This document shows, piece after piece, positions 38,641 through 52,200 of a stretch of DNA of 64,000 bases (its first letter is position 1; each line of letters opens with the position of its first letter). The notes below the pieces were generated by a model. The model made no database searches. It was not told where the DNA came from and saw only the letters and a list, made by a program, of their open reading frames with translations. This DNA is from Brevipalpus yothersi (Eukaryota; Arthropoda; Arachnida; Trombidiformes; Tenuipalpidae), in assembly GCA_003956705.1 (NCBI GenBank), contig QZCP01000379.1:1-64000 (forward strand), written 5' to 3'. A program made the translations under genes and the position numbers.

Positions 38641-41600
38641 CTATTCAGGGTATTCACATTTATCTGATATATAGATGCTATTTCTCTCATAAATACTTTC
38701 AACATCAGGATAGATCTAGGGAGAGTGAGGAATACAGTAATATGAGATAAAATTCAATGATTTCTTGATTGAAAATTTGCTCACTTGATCAAAGCTGACA
38801 TCCATAAAAAGCTCTTGGAGAAAACGTCTTGCTGAAAGGCGAAAATTGTAGGATGCAAGTTGAAGACTAATCTCTGAGTAAAGGCAAATATCTTGGAAAG
38901 CTGATGGATACTTTTGTTTCAAGCTTCAATCGAGAACAATGAGAAAAGCAAGTTAGAGATACAGAGAATTGCCAGGAATTAAACACATGCTTACTTGAGT
39001 AGACCTTGCTCTGCCATCTTGACAACCTCCATCCATCCAAGGAGGTAAGATACAGATCGAATGACATCTTTTCTCATTTCAGCAATATCAAAAACTTCGG
39101 TATCTCTTGGTAAACTGCTGTTCCCTAGATCGAAAAATAAAGGCATAAAAATATCATATCGATTTACAGTGCTACAGTGCAATAATTTTGGAAGAGTTTT
39201 TAGAGAATGAGCTCTTGTCTGAACTTTCGAGACTGTATGAAGCAGTTCTGAAGTTATGTTATGATCAACAACATAGGAATCTTGTGATGAGATCTGAAAG
39301 TCAGAGGCTCTAGTTATAATTGGATCATGATTCAAATGAATAAAACATGATCTGATTGCTTGATATACTCAACTGGTATCTGGACTTGAGGAAGCGTAAC
39401 TGGCAAAGTAAGGCTCCTGAAGAGTTGTAGGTTTCTTATCCTTGCTTTCGAATCGCTCAATGGAAGAGAGACTGTCTTCACTCATATTGCGAATGACCGA
39501 GTCCACTAGGTTGGTTTCTGTTGGACAGAGAGTAGACATTTTATTTTCCAACAAATTTATCATCATAGTGAATACCTTTTGAACCATGAGAAGCTGATCT
39601 GATTCGACCTTCGATCATGTGACTGTAGGAACAGAGTAAGCAGTTCTGGTTGGTGTGAAGTTCTAGACCACCCTCATGAGAAACATTGTTGAAGTCCCGA
39701 AATCGATCGGGACTACAAGATTCCAAGCGTTCCTCCACTTTGAGATTATTGTTATTATTGTTGTTACTGTTATTACTGCTAGAATTTTTTGTACTCAGGT
39801 GGAACTGTGGGTCATAAAAAAGAGATTGGGAGTGTGAAATACAGTAAATGTAGAGAATTTCTTTAACCTAGTCGGGAAGGTTAGGTATTGTTTGATTGGA
39901 TTTAGAAGAAAAATATTCTTTAGATTCGGAAAAGGTGCAAATTTTAAAGAAAGTTATCGAGGTTTGATGGAAATTGTTATTTCAAATCTAATCAAAAGAC
40001 TCTGAACTTCTTTGTTCCGACCAAGAGAGCTGTGTATTGTGAATTTCAATAGCTTATCGAACTTACATTGTCGGATAGGAATGATGATAATTCTGTCGGT
40101 AAACTGATTCCAACATAACAAGGTGTGTCACGTACTGATTGCCAGCCAAACTCTTTCAGATGATCAGCACCATCCTCAGTAGAAGCCAACATTCCGAGCA
40201 CGTAGAAACAAGTTCCACGAATGGAAAGAACTGAAGCCTTACAGGCTAGTTCTAAAATTTGTGGGATGATTTCAAATCCAGAGACTAGTTGAAATCCTGG
40301 GCACGATGCACCAACAGACCCGATAGCCCATAAAGCTGCTTTGAGTTGAAGTATGGAAAATTCATCAGTCATCTGACCTTCTCGAATGATCTCACACAAT
40401 GGCCCTAGGAAGTTTTCCCGCACAACAAGATTGTAGCCATCGTCTTGTTTCACAAGTTCACCGTACAAATGAGCTGGCACGAACACAGTTTTTCGGTCCT
40501 CCGCTTTCTTATCACTTCTTCGCCCATAAGTGCCATTTTCACCCCGCTGATGAGTTGTAAAAGCCTCATTCAATAAGTCTTCTACGATCTTTACATATTT
40601 ATAATTGAAGTATTCTTTCCATCGATGGAGTTCTTTATCCAAAAAATTTGTATCCCTTAGGAACTTGAAACCAGAGGGTAAAGAGAGGTAGCGGATGAGT
40701 AATAATAAGCCTCGATCGCCGACATGCATCAGTGAGGGATGGAGATTGATCAAGGCCTCAAGATTTTCTGACAAATCACAAGCTTCTTCCAATACATCGA
40801 TAGCTGCTAAAACAACTGATTGGCTATCATCACCGAGTCGCTGAGATAAGAGCTCTAAGGCCCAATCACGAAAATCTTCTGATCCAATACGAAGAAGAAC
40901 TCGTAGGTATTTGGTAGCATACAAACGTGCCGATTCAATATCACAGGCTAAAATTTTGGCTAATATACTTCTAGCAAGACTTGCATGTTTGGAGTAGTTT
41001 AAACTTGAAACTATTAGTTTAAAATAGTTCTCTTTCTTAGTGGTCCTTATTAAATCGATTAAAGATTGATAGATACCAGCTTTCTCCAAAAACTGTGAAC
41101 CTTTGGCTGTGCCAGTAAAACGTCCAATGAATAAAAAATAGGCTTGAGACCAAGTTCTCAAAGCATTTCGAGGATTTAAAATTGCATCCGATACAGTGCT
41201 ACTCAAACCGGCATCACCGGCAGTAATTTGGTTGATACAATATCCAATATCGTTCAAAAAATCTCCTATCAATTCACTGGTTCTAGATTCGTCGGCTTCG
41301 AGAAGAAAATCGATCAGATAACAGCCAACAGTACAAATGTTATGGCCCATTTCATCTTCAATAGGTAACTGAGAAAATAATTTACTAGATGGCTTGAAAT
41401 AATGGATAATTTTTTTTGAAAATGAGCGATGATTTGAATCATCGAGTCGTCTGAAAGAATCACAGGATGACTTGAGTACACAACTGATTAAATCCCAGTC
41501 CCACTTGCTAGCATCGCTCTTAAGTACATGACTTTCTCGAATGTGGGTATTAAGCGTTGATTCATCATTGCTAGCATCTTTACGCGATGCTGAGAATGAG

Positions 41601-43971
41601 GAGGAAAAGGAGGCAATAGTCGATGATTGGTATGAAGCTGAGAGTGAGATAGATGCTAGGCCCAGGGCAGGTATAGATGAACTGTGGTTGGATTGGCTGA
41701 GATGGCTACTAGTACTAACGGGGAAAGATGATGAGAGATTGGTGATGCTAGACTTTCTTCTCTTTGGATTGTGAAAACGTCGATGAGATGGATTATAGAA
41801 ATGGATTGATTGATTTAAGTACAAACTGTGAGGCGCGAATTGATACTTTTTTCTATTATGCATATGATTCAGGCATGTGATAGCGGCTTTTGCTATATTA
41901 TGCTGCTCAGGTGTGTATTCAGGCGAAAGAGCAGCTTCGATCAGCTTAGGCAGAGTGTAATAGCGCTGTGCAAGTTCAGGAGGTAAAAGTTGACTTGAGA
42001 GATGGAGAAGCTCACCAACTAGAATGATGGCTCGCACTGAGTTTTCTGCATCACTGGGAAGGGTTATTACAGAGACTAGGGCATCTAAAAGACCATTGGT
42101 TAAGAATGTATACAATAGAAGGGAAAGATAATTGTCAATAAGATTCTGGCGATGTTTGGCAATGTGTGGTAGCAGAGCCTTGCCTTCGGAAGCAACAAAA
42201 CCGTCCAAGAGATGCCAACTATTCTGTCTTGATGCAGGATGACAGGAATCAAGAGCTATTTGGAAGTCAGAAGAGTGCTTTGGCACGGATAGAAAAAATA
42301 GTTCAAATATTAATTCCATAATATGCTTTCGAATTTCTGTGTAAGGAAGATTGAGCATCTCGATCAAAGAACACAATCCATTGACATCCTCAGCATATTC
42401 TGGCTCTCGAATATCACGGCTACTACTACCAGAGTTGGATGATGCTGAGGTGCCAGCAGCTGGCAGTGAAGTATTCATCAGTCCAGAGGTGCTGTTGGAA
42501 GCGAAAATATGATGTTGATGTGCGTAGGTGTGATTAATGGAGGCGTTGGTTGAGGAAGAATTTGCTATCAATGAGGTCGATGATGACTGGTGTGGAGAGG
42601 AAAAGCTTCCGGAATGTCCTTCTTTACACAAAGCAAAAATGCCAGCCCATGAGCGAGCCACTGACACTAGTGCTATTTTCGCGGCATTCAATCGATTTTC
42701 ACGCTGTTTCACAGTCTCCACTCCTTCATCACGTCGCTGAGTATTCAAGGCTAATAGCGGCATAGAATAGTGACAATCGGTAAACGGTGCTATGAATTGC
42801 CGTAGATCAATGTTCAGGGAGAGTTGACATCGAAGTCGAGGATCATTGAGAACATAGAGTATACAGCTAATCAAAGCATCGCTTATGTGTATAGATTCAT
42901 GACTCATCAGGATACAATCGAGTAGAGCAGATATGCCACCACTTTTACTGGCTATTTTCGGATTAAGAAGTGTAATTTCACACAAACATCCCATACAAGC
43001 ATCTCGCATTCGATCCTTGTCAGCACCAACACAGCCATCTCGAGCTATTGCAACTATACTTCGACACAAAGCTTCTGGTAGAGCATCCGGTTTAACTGAC
43101 AACAATCTACGAATTAATCTTAAACTTTCTTCTCGTTCCTTGGAGTTGTTAAGTTCGATGTCCAGTGAACGTGCAACAAGTAGTTGGAGATTCATCCGAT
43201 AGAATGCGTCGGCCCATAACTCGTTCTTCAGGCAATGCCTTATCGCTCTCAAGCCGGCAGCTCGCACTTCAGCGGATTTATGGAATAAAGCTACTCGTAG
43301 ACTGGAAAAGAAAATGAGAACAAAAAATGTAACCACTAATTGCACCATTAATCGATTAGTAATTTCTGGATCTCTCTCTTTCTCTCTCTCTCACACACAC
43401 ACAGACATATCATGTATATGTGTATATACACTTAGATATATACACACGCTCAATGCTCAAATGCTATCTATTTGATTCACTTGTTGTCTTTGATGCACTA
43501 ACATTGCAACTATGTAACTAAATATCTAATTACTTGGGTTTTCTGTAGCGGTGATAATCATTGCTGGCTGTGGAAAACCCATCATACAAAGCAAACAACT
43601 TATCGGTGAACAATAAACAGTGAGTGAAATTGTTTTCCACTTTCGGAATGTACATTGTGATAGGAAACAATGGAATAGAAGCGAGAGAGAGAGAGACTAA
43701 AATTTGTATCTTACCAGCAAAATATCTCTTCCATTGAGAATCCACAAGTTTGTATGTTGATCACTTTCATTTTGGAACAAAATTCAACATAAAAATGTAG
43801 ATAACTAAGCCTTTGGCCAATGGTGATACCATCTTTTTTGGTAATAAAGCTCAACATTGTTTTAAGATTTTCCCGAGGTCCTTTGGACCAGTCGATAGTT
43901 ACATTTCTGTCCAAAACTTCTCTACGCCCCCTCAATGATCTGACATTACGGATGTTTCTTCGATAGGACAT
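38641..43971 (-). CDS. rictor: Rictor, TORC2 scaffold subunit
   Basis: Defining subunit of TOR complex 2, which phosphorylates AKT-type kinases. Seven exons: 43971-43715, 43301-40067, 39804-39576, 39517-39374, 39307-38995, 38923-38785, 38715-38641. Phases agree throughout and give 1463 aa. Introns are 413, 262, 58, 66, 71 and 69 bp. Residues 1-1164 carry the helical-repeat core. VRAAGLRA follows the first splice; LSDGFVA and FKPSSKLF are mid-protein; RGTCFYVLG lies in the V domain. The C-terminus keeps EQGLL, DICLYSE and RLSARRFLQELF (exon 6). Two Ser/Asn-rich insertions (about 310-380 and 600-664) are absent from the vertebrate core. The total is shorter than human Rictor (about 1700 aa) because the disordered C-terminal region is compact. 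The exon 4/5 junction is the least certain. Confidence 0.96.
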
Positions 43972-44285
43972 GGTGTGTATCACCACTTTGGGCCACAGTG
44001 GATGATCACCCAATCCATAGTACACTTATACAGTCGATAAAATTTGCACATATTTTGTATGACTTCACGAAATGAAGTCAAAAAAAACAGACTCACAAAC
44101 CCTAATCACTTTCAATGCGATTCACTCGATTCACACTTTTTGTTGTTGTTATTTTTTCCAATGTTTTGAAGTGAGTCCCAAGTACAAGGATCCAGTATCA
44201 CACTGTTGTCATAACATCGTGTGTGAAGGATCGACATGTATTACATCATCTGATTTTTCGGTGTTGTTTTTGATTGTCTTACACA
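43972..44285. promoter_or_regulatory. Shared promoter region between rictor and dynamitin
   Basis: The two start codons are 314 bp apart and divergent, so this interval must hold both 5' UTRs and promoters. It contains the inverted repeat TGACTTCA-cgaaa-TGAAGTCA at 44060-44080 and no clear TATA box. This suggests a TATA-less bidirectional housekeeping promoter. Confidence 0.6.
44060..44080. promoter_or_regulatory. Palindrome in the divergent promoter
   Basis: Perfect 8-bp arms, TGACTTCA and TGAAGTCA, are separated by 5 bases. Each half resembles a bZIP (CRE/AP-1-like) half-site core TGA(C/A). The palindrome is seen; the factor is inferred. Confidence 0.45.
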
Positions 44286-45386
44286 ATGTCCACCGTGTCC
44301 AAGTATGCCAATTTACCGGGGATCGCATGGGATCAGCCTGATGTATTTGAAACCGGTGATCTACCTGAGGCAGATCAGTCCATATCCAATCGAGTGAGTG
44401 AAACGCCCATCGAGAATAGCGAAGATGTGGAGGTTATGAATATTGATGCGAAAAAATCTTTTCAACTATTTGAGAGTGTTGAACATGGTGAATTTGTGAG
44501 TGAAAGTTCCGATGAGACACCACTCCAGGTGTTTAGAAGGTTAGAATCTGAGGTTACCTCGTTGACAAAACACTTGGAATGTGTACAAAAGACCCGAGAA
44601 GGAAGGGGTCATGATTTTGGTTAGTTTCATGATGATCAATTTTGTAACATTAAATTAACCGATGAATTTCTTTGTCTTAATATAGGGAGTATAATTGCCA
44701 ATGTCTCCGAACTTGAAGCCAAAATGAGAGCATGTCGTCTCGCTCTTCAAGAAATACCAGATGAAAATCTCGAAGCTGATCAGAGCAAACCATCTTCTAC
44801 GGGAACGTCAGTTCCTCCCAAGACAACTGGCATCAAAGATCCACTGAGTAAACTAGCATCATTGGAGAATCGTATCAAGAAATTAGAGAGCTTGTTGGAC
44901 TATGATGATGATAAATTAACCTCCATATTCTATAATACCAACGAGAAGAATCTCAGTGATGCTGTCCGCTCGATATCTGCTCGAGTTTCACAATTAGATG
45001 CTACCTCGATGGAACAAATTGATCAACGTGCCGGATCTTTGATTCGAAAGCTTAATCAACTCGCCGAGAAGAAGAGTATAATGGAAGAAGCTCAAGATAA
45101 GAAAAAAATCACCGAAGTATACGAAATGGTTTCCAAATTAGAGAAAAATATGTCAATTATTGTCGAAGTGGCTGCTAGACTCAATATTCTATCCGGAATA
45201 GAGGAAGAGGCTATGAATTTCAGTGAAGCTTTTTCCAATCTTAACCAATTGCAGGGTGATATCGAGAAAACTATCACTCAAAATTCTCTCGAGGTTAATG
45301 CTATGAAGGAATCTTTTAATACAAATTTCGTAGCAATCAAAGAATTAATGGACAATATTGATAAGCGTGTAACTTCGATAAAATGA
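44286..45386 (+). CDS. DCTN2-p50: Dynactin subunit 2 (dynamitin, p50)
   Basis: Shoulder subunit of dynactin, the cofactor of cytoplasmic dynein, linking the p150 arm to the Arp1 filament. Two exons, 44286-44619 and 44686-45386, flank a 66-bp intron and join in phase 1, giving 344 aa. The N-terminus carries the diagnostic KYANLPGI (residues 6-13) followed by PDVFET and DLPE. The rest is mostly coiled coil, with conserved blocks L-A-S-L-E-N-R, the SARVSQLDATSMEQIDQRA region, and KVYEM-like KITEVYEM. Animal dynamitins are usually 380-400 aa. Here the acidic linker after the N-terminal motif is shortened. The gene is divergent from rictor and convergent with the chloride-channel gene. Confidence 0.97.
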
Positions 45387-45425
45387 TAATTCTCATTATG
45401 TGTACTATTTTCTAAATCAAAATCC

Positions 45426-45431
45426 AATAAA
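45426..45431 (+). terminator. Polyadenylation signal of dynamitin
   Basis: AATAAA lies 40 nt beyond the stop codon. Confidence 0.8.
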
Positions 45432-46239
45432 ACTTTCTGCGAGAATTTTTCTTTCCAACGTTTTATCCAAACCTGAGGGAGACTGAATTAAACTCTATCT
45501 CCACAACTAATGCACATACATGTACTCGTAACATGAATTGTAAGACTTGAGATCGATGTTATTCATAACTGATTGATGAATCAAATTTGACGCTATCTAG
45601 AACTGAATTTAGAACTTTATAGGATTCATTATCAAATCCTGAGATAGCTAGCCTTTCTATCCGGATTTTTGCTTCAGAAAAAGATAAAAGTTTATCAATG
45701 GGTGGATATATCGATAATTTTTACAACTCTCAACTACTATCTTATCTCTTTATTTTCAATTCTATTCTCGAAATTCTCTTTACCTTCAGTTAATGTGAAG
45801 ATCAATTAATCCATGTTTAACAGTGAATTACTATTAATATCAATTAGAAGTTTTAGGAGCTATCATTCTGATTGAGAAAATTTTCAATAAAATGGGAACA
45901 ATTTTCTGGAATAATGTAAAGTTTATTATTATTTATTCATAGAAATATCGGTTTGAATTGATCAAATTTAAATTTAAATGGAAGCACTGAATAAGTTCAT
46001 CTAAGAACAATGTAAGATACCTGTTTCAACCCAAACTGTATTATTATTGTGCACAGTGAAGGCAAGAAAAATCTTCAATCTCAGATATTGATTTATAAGT
46101 TTGAACCATCTTCTTTGCGAGCCAACATGAAATTCCACTCAAATTTCATGGAACAAATCTTGAAAAATACTTGAGGTCTATGTACATCAGGTGTCATATT
46201 TTGAAATATCTTCATTGGGCTCAAAAATTCATCTCAATT
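45432..46239. other. Intergenic region between convergent dynamitin and GluCl
   Basis: AT-rich DNA without coding potential. Two minus-strand AATAAA signals for the channel gene lie at 45922-45937, so most of it is probably the GluCl 3' UTR. Confidence 0.6.
45922..45937 (-). terminator. Tandem polyadenylation signals of GluCl gene
   Basis: TTTATT occurs twice on the plus strand (45922 and 45932), giving two minus-strand AATAAA hexamers about 300 nt beyond the channel stop codon. Confidence 0.6.
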
Positions 46240-49200
46240 TCAATCAGCTTCTCGAATGGTATCCTTACGCCGGAAAACATAGGTTACCCAATAAACAACG
46301 TTGAATATGCTGAACATCAGAGGGAAACATATTCTCGAAGTTATATCAATTCTCTTGGATCTAGTGGGAAACTTTGACCACCATCGAGATAGAAAGTTCT
46401 TATTCGGATCATTTGCATGTATTTCATGACTTTTTGCAAATAGAGTGTGCTGGGTGTTGATATAAATGCAAATCAAATAAATATTAATCATACTGTTCAA
46501 ATATGATACCTAAAAATTTTATTTGATCTTCTAGAAAAAAAGAAACTTACCATTGCATAAGCAGCATCATCAGAAATAATATTTCCTTCCTTGTCCCATC
46601 TTCGTTGATATCGAATTCCATTAATTCCTCGGGCAGCCCGATGAGCATCACTTCGAGAGGCATAGTTGACGAGAGCAAATTCGAGGAGAGCACCAAACAC
46701 AAATGCTAAACATACACCTGTCCAAACATCTATGGCTTTAATGTAGCTTACAGGTGGTAGGGTTGCATTTATGCCGGATATTTGAGTGGCCATGGTCAAT
46801 AGAGTGGTGACTCCAAGAGAAACTCGAGCCGGAATAGCATTGGGATCCAGCCAAAATGATACCCATGAGACAATGACCAGCATACAGCAAGGCATGTAAA
46901 TTTGAATCAAGTAGTAGCTGAATTCACGCTTGAAATGTAACCACATCTTCAAGCATGGATATTCTCCGGTATTTGTCACACTACGACAAGGCTCGAGCCG
47001 GTGTTTTTTGAATAAAAATCGAGGCAAATCAAGATTCGATTTATTCAATTGGACGGGCTCATTTTCTCGCCAGAGAAATTTCAAATCATCTAAGGTGTAT
47101 CCATCTGTGAAAAGTAAAAGATTGAAACCATTAACTATCAATGAAGTTCTTTGTAACGCTCATAACCTTGAGAAAAATGAACAGTACCGTTAATTCGCGC
47201 TTTCAAGTCCTGCCTTTCACAGGATCTGCACTAAGGTGTCTTGAAAGCGCGAATTCACGGTAAGTTAAATTATAAGCCTAATTCAACCAGAAAATTGGAA
47301 TAAAAATATTCCAAATTCATACATTCCAAAAAAAGTCTAAATTGCGAAAAACTAGTCATAAATCTCTTCTGTATTTGTATTCCTCACAATCATAATTGAG
47401 ATAATTCAACTCTCAAACTTTAACTTCAACTCCAATCGATGTCTCATGCTCGGTGAGCGAATTAATCCCAAATATTCCGGTGTTTTTGTATTCTTCCAAA
47501 GTATTTCTTTCGATACAATCGTAACACATACAAGTCCAGCATCTTGATTTTTCTTTTCTGAAGTGTATTTTCAAACCTATCATCGGAAAAGCATATCCAA
47601 GGAAGCGAAAGAGTCCTAATAGCGTCAGAGATGCAAATCACATTTTCATTGAAAAGTAGAGCAAATTTTCGAAAGCATTTAGAATGCTTACATTCGATGA
47701 ACCATCTCAACGATAATTTGATTGACTAGCTTCAAAATTATGACATAACCCTGGAAGTTTTGAATGCTAATGCAATTGAAAATACTCGGTATCAATTTCC
47801 ATCTATTGTAGAATATAGAATTTCAAACACAGGAGGAACAAAAACAGAACCTAGTGACTGAAAAGTCGATAGAATATGAGTAGGCAAATAGCAAATATAT
47901 GGAAGGAAGATTTAAGGGTTGCTGGTAAAAATTGGAAATAAATTGCCTGATTCACTCTCGACGGCAATCATTTGTGAGGAGTTGCAACCACTGCTGCTGC
48001 AAAAGGCATCAATTTACTTGGTTTTTTCTTCTTCTTTGTCATGAGCTTTCTTGACAAAACTATGCGTTTTTCTCTGTTTCCCTAGAATCGAAATTCTTCA
48101 GAATTTCTAGTTGCCTCAGTCTCATAGTTTCTAACCTTTTCATGATTCATTTTCGTCTTTTTTGTTGGGATAAAAAACAACAGACTAAATTGAAAACATA
48201 CATCAAAATAGACTCCTCGAGATCTCTCTATTTCTCAGCTCCTGTTATTGAGACTAGGATTTATGAGTTCTGGTCACTCGATATTGAAGTTACCATTAGG
48301 CTTCTTCCAAAGAATAAAAGAACTAATTGACCAGAAAAAGATGACCATTCTGGCTATAGTTATACACAGAAGCTCGAATAATGGTTTTATTTCATCTTGC
48401 TTGCAGTGATTTACTTGCATTCTATTGCCTCTTTCTTAGGTTTTCCGAATGATGATAGCGTCCAACATGTTGCAGGGAATCAACGATCAGAATTCTCTGG
48501 CTTCTCAAGCAAACCTCTCAATTTGATCCTGTGTATCAGATTGGTTCTGTTTTGCTGGAAGAAAATTTTCCTACTGGATACCTTTGGAAGCCTAATTCCT
48601 ATTGGACTCGAAAAGGGAACACAAAAAAACGCAAACGCTTTTCCAGATGAAGTGTCCTGAGAGGTATTAAAGATGCTTAGAATTGCTTTTAAGAATAACC
48701 TCACCAACAACCTAAGGCAACATGGAGCTATACCAAACTGTTAAGAGTATGATTGTAGCATTCCAGCTGGAGTAAAGAGATCCATTATGATTCAAATGCG
48801 ATGGCTCTGATCGAATATCAGTTGATTCATTGGCACGAGATGATCGAACGTGTGTCGGTATGGGATGTATTCCTTAGTTTTCGACTCCTTTTTCAATCGT
48901 TAAGATTGATCGGTGAGTTGCGATCGATATTTCCATTCGTTTTCTTCCCTAATCGGCGATTCTCTATATTCTAGATTGATGAAACACTTTCCATAGGAAA
49001 TCGTATTTCTTTTCAGTTTTATTAGATAAATCCTCTTTGTGTTAATTCGATGAATCAAAGAAACTCTGGCTATCTTCGTGAGAATTTCCCAAAGATTTAT
49101 TGCATGCTAATCATTTGGGAATTGAAAAAAAAAGGTTTGCAGGCTAGTATTCCTAATATTCTCTCGATTTCAACGCAAAAGAAAATGTGTGAGGAGAGAT

Positions 49201-52200
49201 ATTCATACGCTCACGCTATTTCTAGACAATCAAATGCTTGCCCAAAAGAAGAGGTCAACAGATGCAGAAAATTATGGATACAGCAGTTCTGAAGGAAGAG
49301 AAAGATCAAATAATTGAAGCTGGTCAACAGCTCCATTTACTCTTGAAAATGATGGAATAAGCTGCCCATAAGCTAATGATTGATTCAACCTTTTAGGGAT
49401 TCTCATTGAAAAGAGACCGATTCTTTCGGACATTTCTCACCACTCGTATCGGCGAATTCTTGATCAAGATTCAGAGTGGTGATAGATGACCACTACGATT
49501 CTTGGTATCGATTTGTGGTCATGACAAAAGTGACCACTTTCGTGTGTGTGTGTGCGTCCAGTACCGCTCGGTCAATCTTGATTTTGTTTCCTCACGATTC
49601 GCTTAGTGACCAAGTTCGATGGTTGGTCAGTGGATTCCAAGGCTATCAGATAATGAGGAGTGTTCAGATACATGCAAATAAGCTTCTTCCGGATGGCTGG
49701 CTACTGTATTGGATTCCATGGCCAGACATGGATTTAGGGGCAACCAGTCTCAGTTGTATTTGATGTTCGAGGGATCATGATCATCGTGAATACAGAATCG
49801 ATGCTGTTAAAATCAATGAATGATTCCCTCACGCTTCATACTTTTGCTGTTTCACATGAACAGCAGTAGTGTGAATGTTTTACTGATAATCGTAAAATAT
49901 GGAACAGCTAGACAATTGGAAGCAAGACTCACATTCAATATTGTCCTTTCATTTTTTATTCCCTTTCTCAACGCAGGGGTGCATACACTTCTGGGAGAAC
50001 CTTTTGGGAACCTTGGTGATTTTCTAATTATACAAACTGAATTCATTCTTCCACTCATGTGGGAGACGATTTCTATCAGTTTTTCTCAGGGAACATTTTT
50101 TTGACACTAGGAATGAGAAAAAAGTTTACAATACGATTGAAAATATTCTCTTCATTATTCTATTCAATCCTTCTTGGAGCTGTGAAGTCTGTAACTTCAG
50201 CAGAGCCTGGAAAACGTTTATTTTTCTCCCTACTCTAACAACTTGTCATGATAATACATGTATTTCAAGGGAACTTTCATCTCATGAATAGAAATGAGTT
50301 TTGTAGGCAATACCTCTAGGTTGCTGATCAACACCAGCATACATGCTGTCAGAACGTTTCTGAGAAAAAGTTTTTTGATGCCTTTTTGTGAATCTCAGCT
50401 CAGAAATAATTCTTTGCTTTTTCTTCCAAATAATTTGGAAGCTACTCAGATGGCTAATTGAATGTAAATCTTGATCGCCAGTCACAATAGTACGAAGTAT
50501 TCCGATGTATCATGCTGCATGATGATGTGTATAGAAAGAAAGAGAGAGAGAGAGAGAGAGAAGATTCTGACAGATCAATATATTTCCAAAACCCATGAAC
50601 ATAGTCGTGCAAACTTGAATCCGCCCTCTCAGCATGTTGAGCATCGAATCTAGTCTGATTTCCGTTTCCCCCTCCCTCAGAGTTCTAAATGCTATTAGAA
50701 AAGTCATAGATGGAAACTTTCCATCAGGGTGCTTTCTCCAAGTTCCTTTGACTAATTTCGACATGATTGAATGACTGATTTGCAAAGACCATCAGAGTGA
50801 CTCGGAAGCCCTAGTGCTTTGAGTTAGATTAGGGCCACATCGAACTTTGCAAATGATTACCGGCTCGATGTGATTGGACTAATGTGAGCATCAGTGGATA
50901 ATGTGGTGAGTGTTTATGATAATTGAATTTTGATTATGACTCTATCGGACTGGCTGCAATATGTAGATGGATTTTGTGAATCGTTTATGTATAGCATATT
51001 TCACCTCTACCATTAGTGACTAAAAGCTATTTTGGAATAGATGAGGAATGAAAAAGTTGTTCCTACCCGATAATTTGTTAATTTATCGTTTAACTCTGTT
51101 CAAATCATCTCAAATATTATGATAGCTTACTCTGGAAAGAGCCCCAAATCTTGTTAGAGCAATTTTCAGGCCAAATTGATCTTTTTATTTTTTATTTTAG
51201 ACTTTTCAAATCATGTTATGTACAAACAAAAATCAAGCTTCCAGTTTAAATGTCCACACCGAGTTTTGAAGGCTATTTTTACAAATCTGAATCAGACTAC
51301 ACAAAATCAGTAAAGTTTTCAAATACATGGTATCAGGGAAGAATAAATGACTTTAGATAGCCTCTCTAGAGTTAGCCTGAAGAGGAGGACATATTATCAG
51401 AATGATGGGAAAAATTATTTCCTCAGCATAACATCTACATCAAGTTTAGTTTGAGCTCACATTCTGTTTGAAGCGAAGAATTCCACCAAAACAGGCATGG
51501 ATATTGCTCACCATTGCTGGGTAATAATGCTATCTGAATCACATTTTCAATTTTGACTGTCAGGATATTGGTGGTCAAAAAAGATACCGCAAATATTTGT
51601 CAAAAGAATGTGGTCAAATTCCATGAGCATCTATATGTAGGATCATTCAATATTGGTGGCCATCATCTATCAATTCGAGAGTCTTGTTGTATTCCCTATT
51701 CTAGAGTCTCTCTCAGATGAATCTTGAACCCAAAAAAGAATGGAAACACAAAGAATCTGGGAAACTCATATACCTAAACGATCGTCCATGTGTCATTCTT
51801 AGACCATTCACAATTCCCTGAGATTGCATACGCTGGTAACCGAGACTATTTTTGCAATTTGAAAGATTCCTGCCAAGCCATTAGACGTCGAGGATTGAAC
51901 CGATGAGATTTCATCATATTATTCCAATAAAGGACGCAAAAAGAGGGCAAAAAATCATGCTCTCCTCATTGATTTCCCAGACATTATGGATGAAGGAATT
52001 ATTTTTTTGGTACCCTTCATTGTTGACTTCAGATTCGTATCACTTCTCGACTAATGGTACTTTTATCTTGCTGAACGCTTCAAATGCTGCTTATGTGCCT
52101 AAGAAATCAGACATTGAAGATAAAGAAATGATCCGTAAGCAGCCTATTGTTTGTATTGAAGCCAATCGATTTTCAAGATAGCTCTGATAGAAGGATTAGA

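Noticed and set aside
41541..43202. Several plus-strand frames of 60-90 codons
   Set aside because: Antisense shadows of the well-supported Rictor exon 2.
49476..49763. 95-codon plus-strand frame in the GluCl intron
   Set aside because: No recognisable motif or splice context. Length is within chance expectation for a multi-kilobase intron.
51890..51901. Minus-strand GGTTCAATCC, another B-box-like string
   Set aside because: The flanking bases do not pair as a T-stem and no cloverleaf can be drawn.
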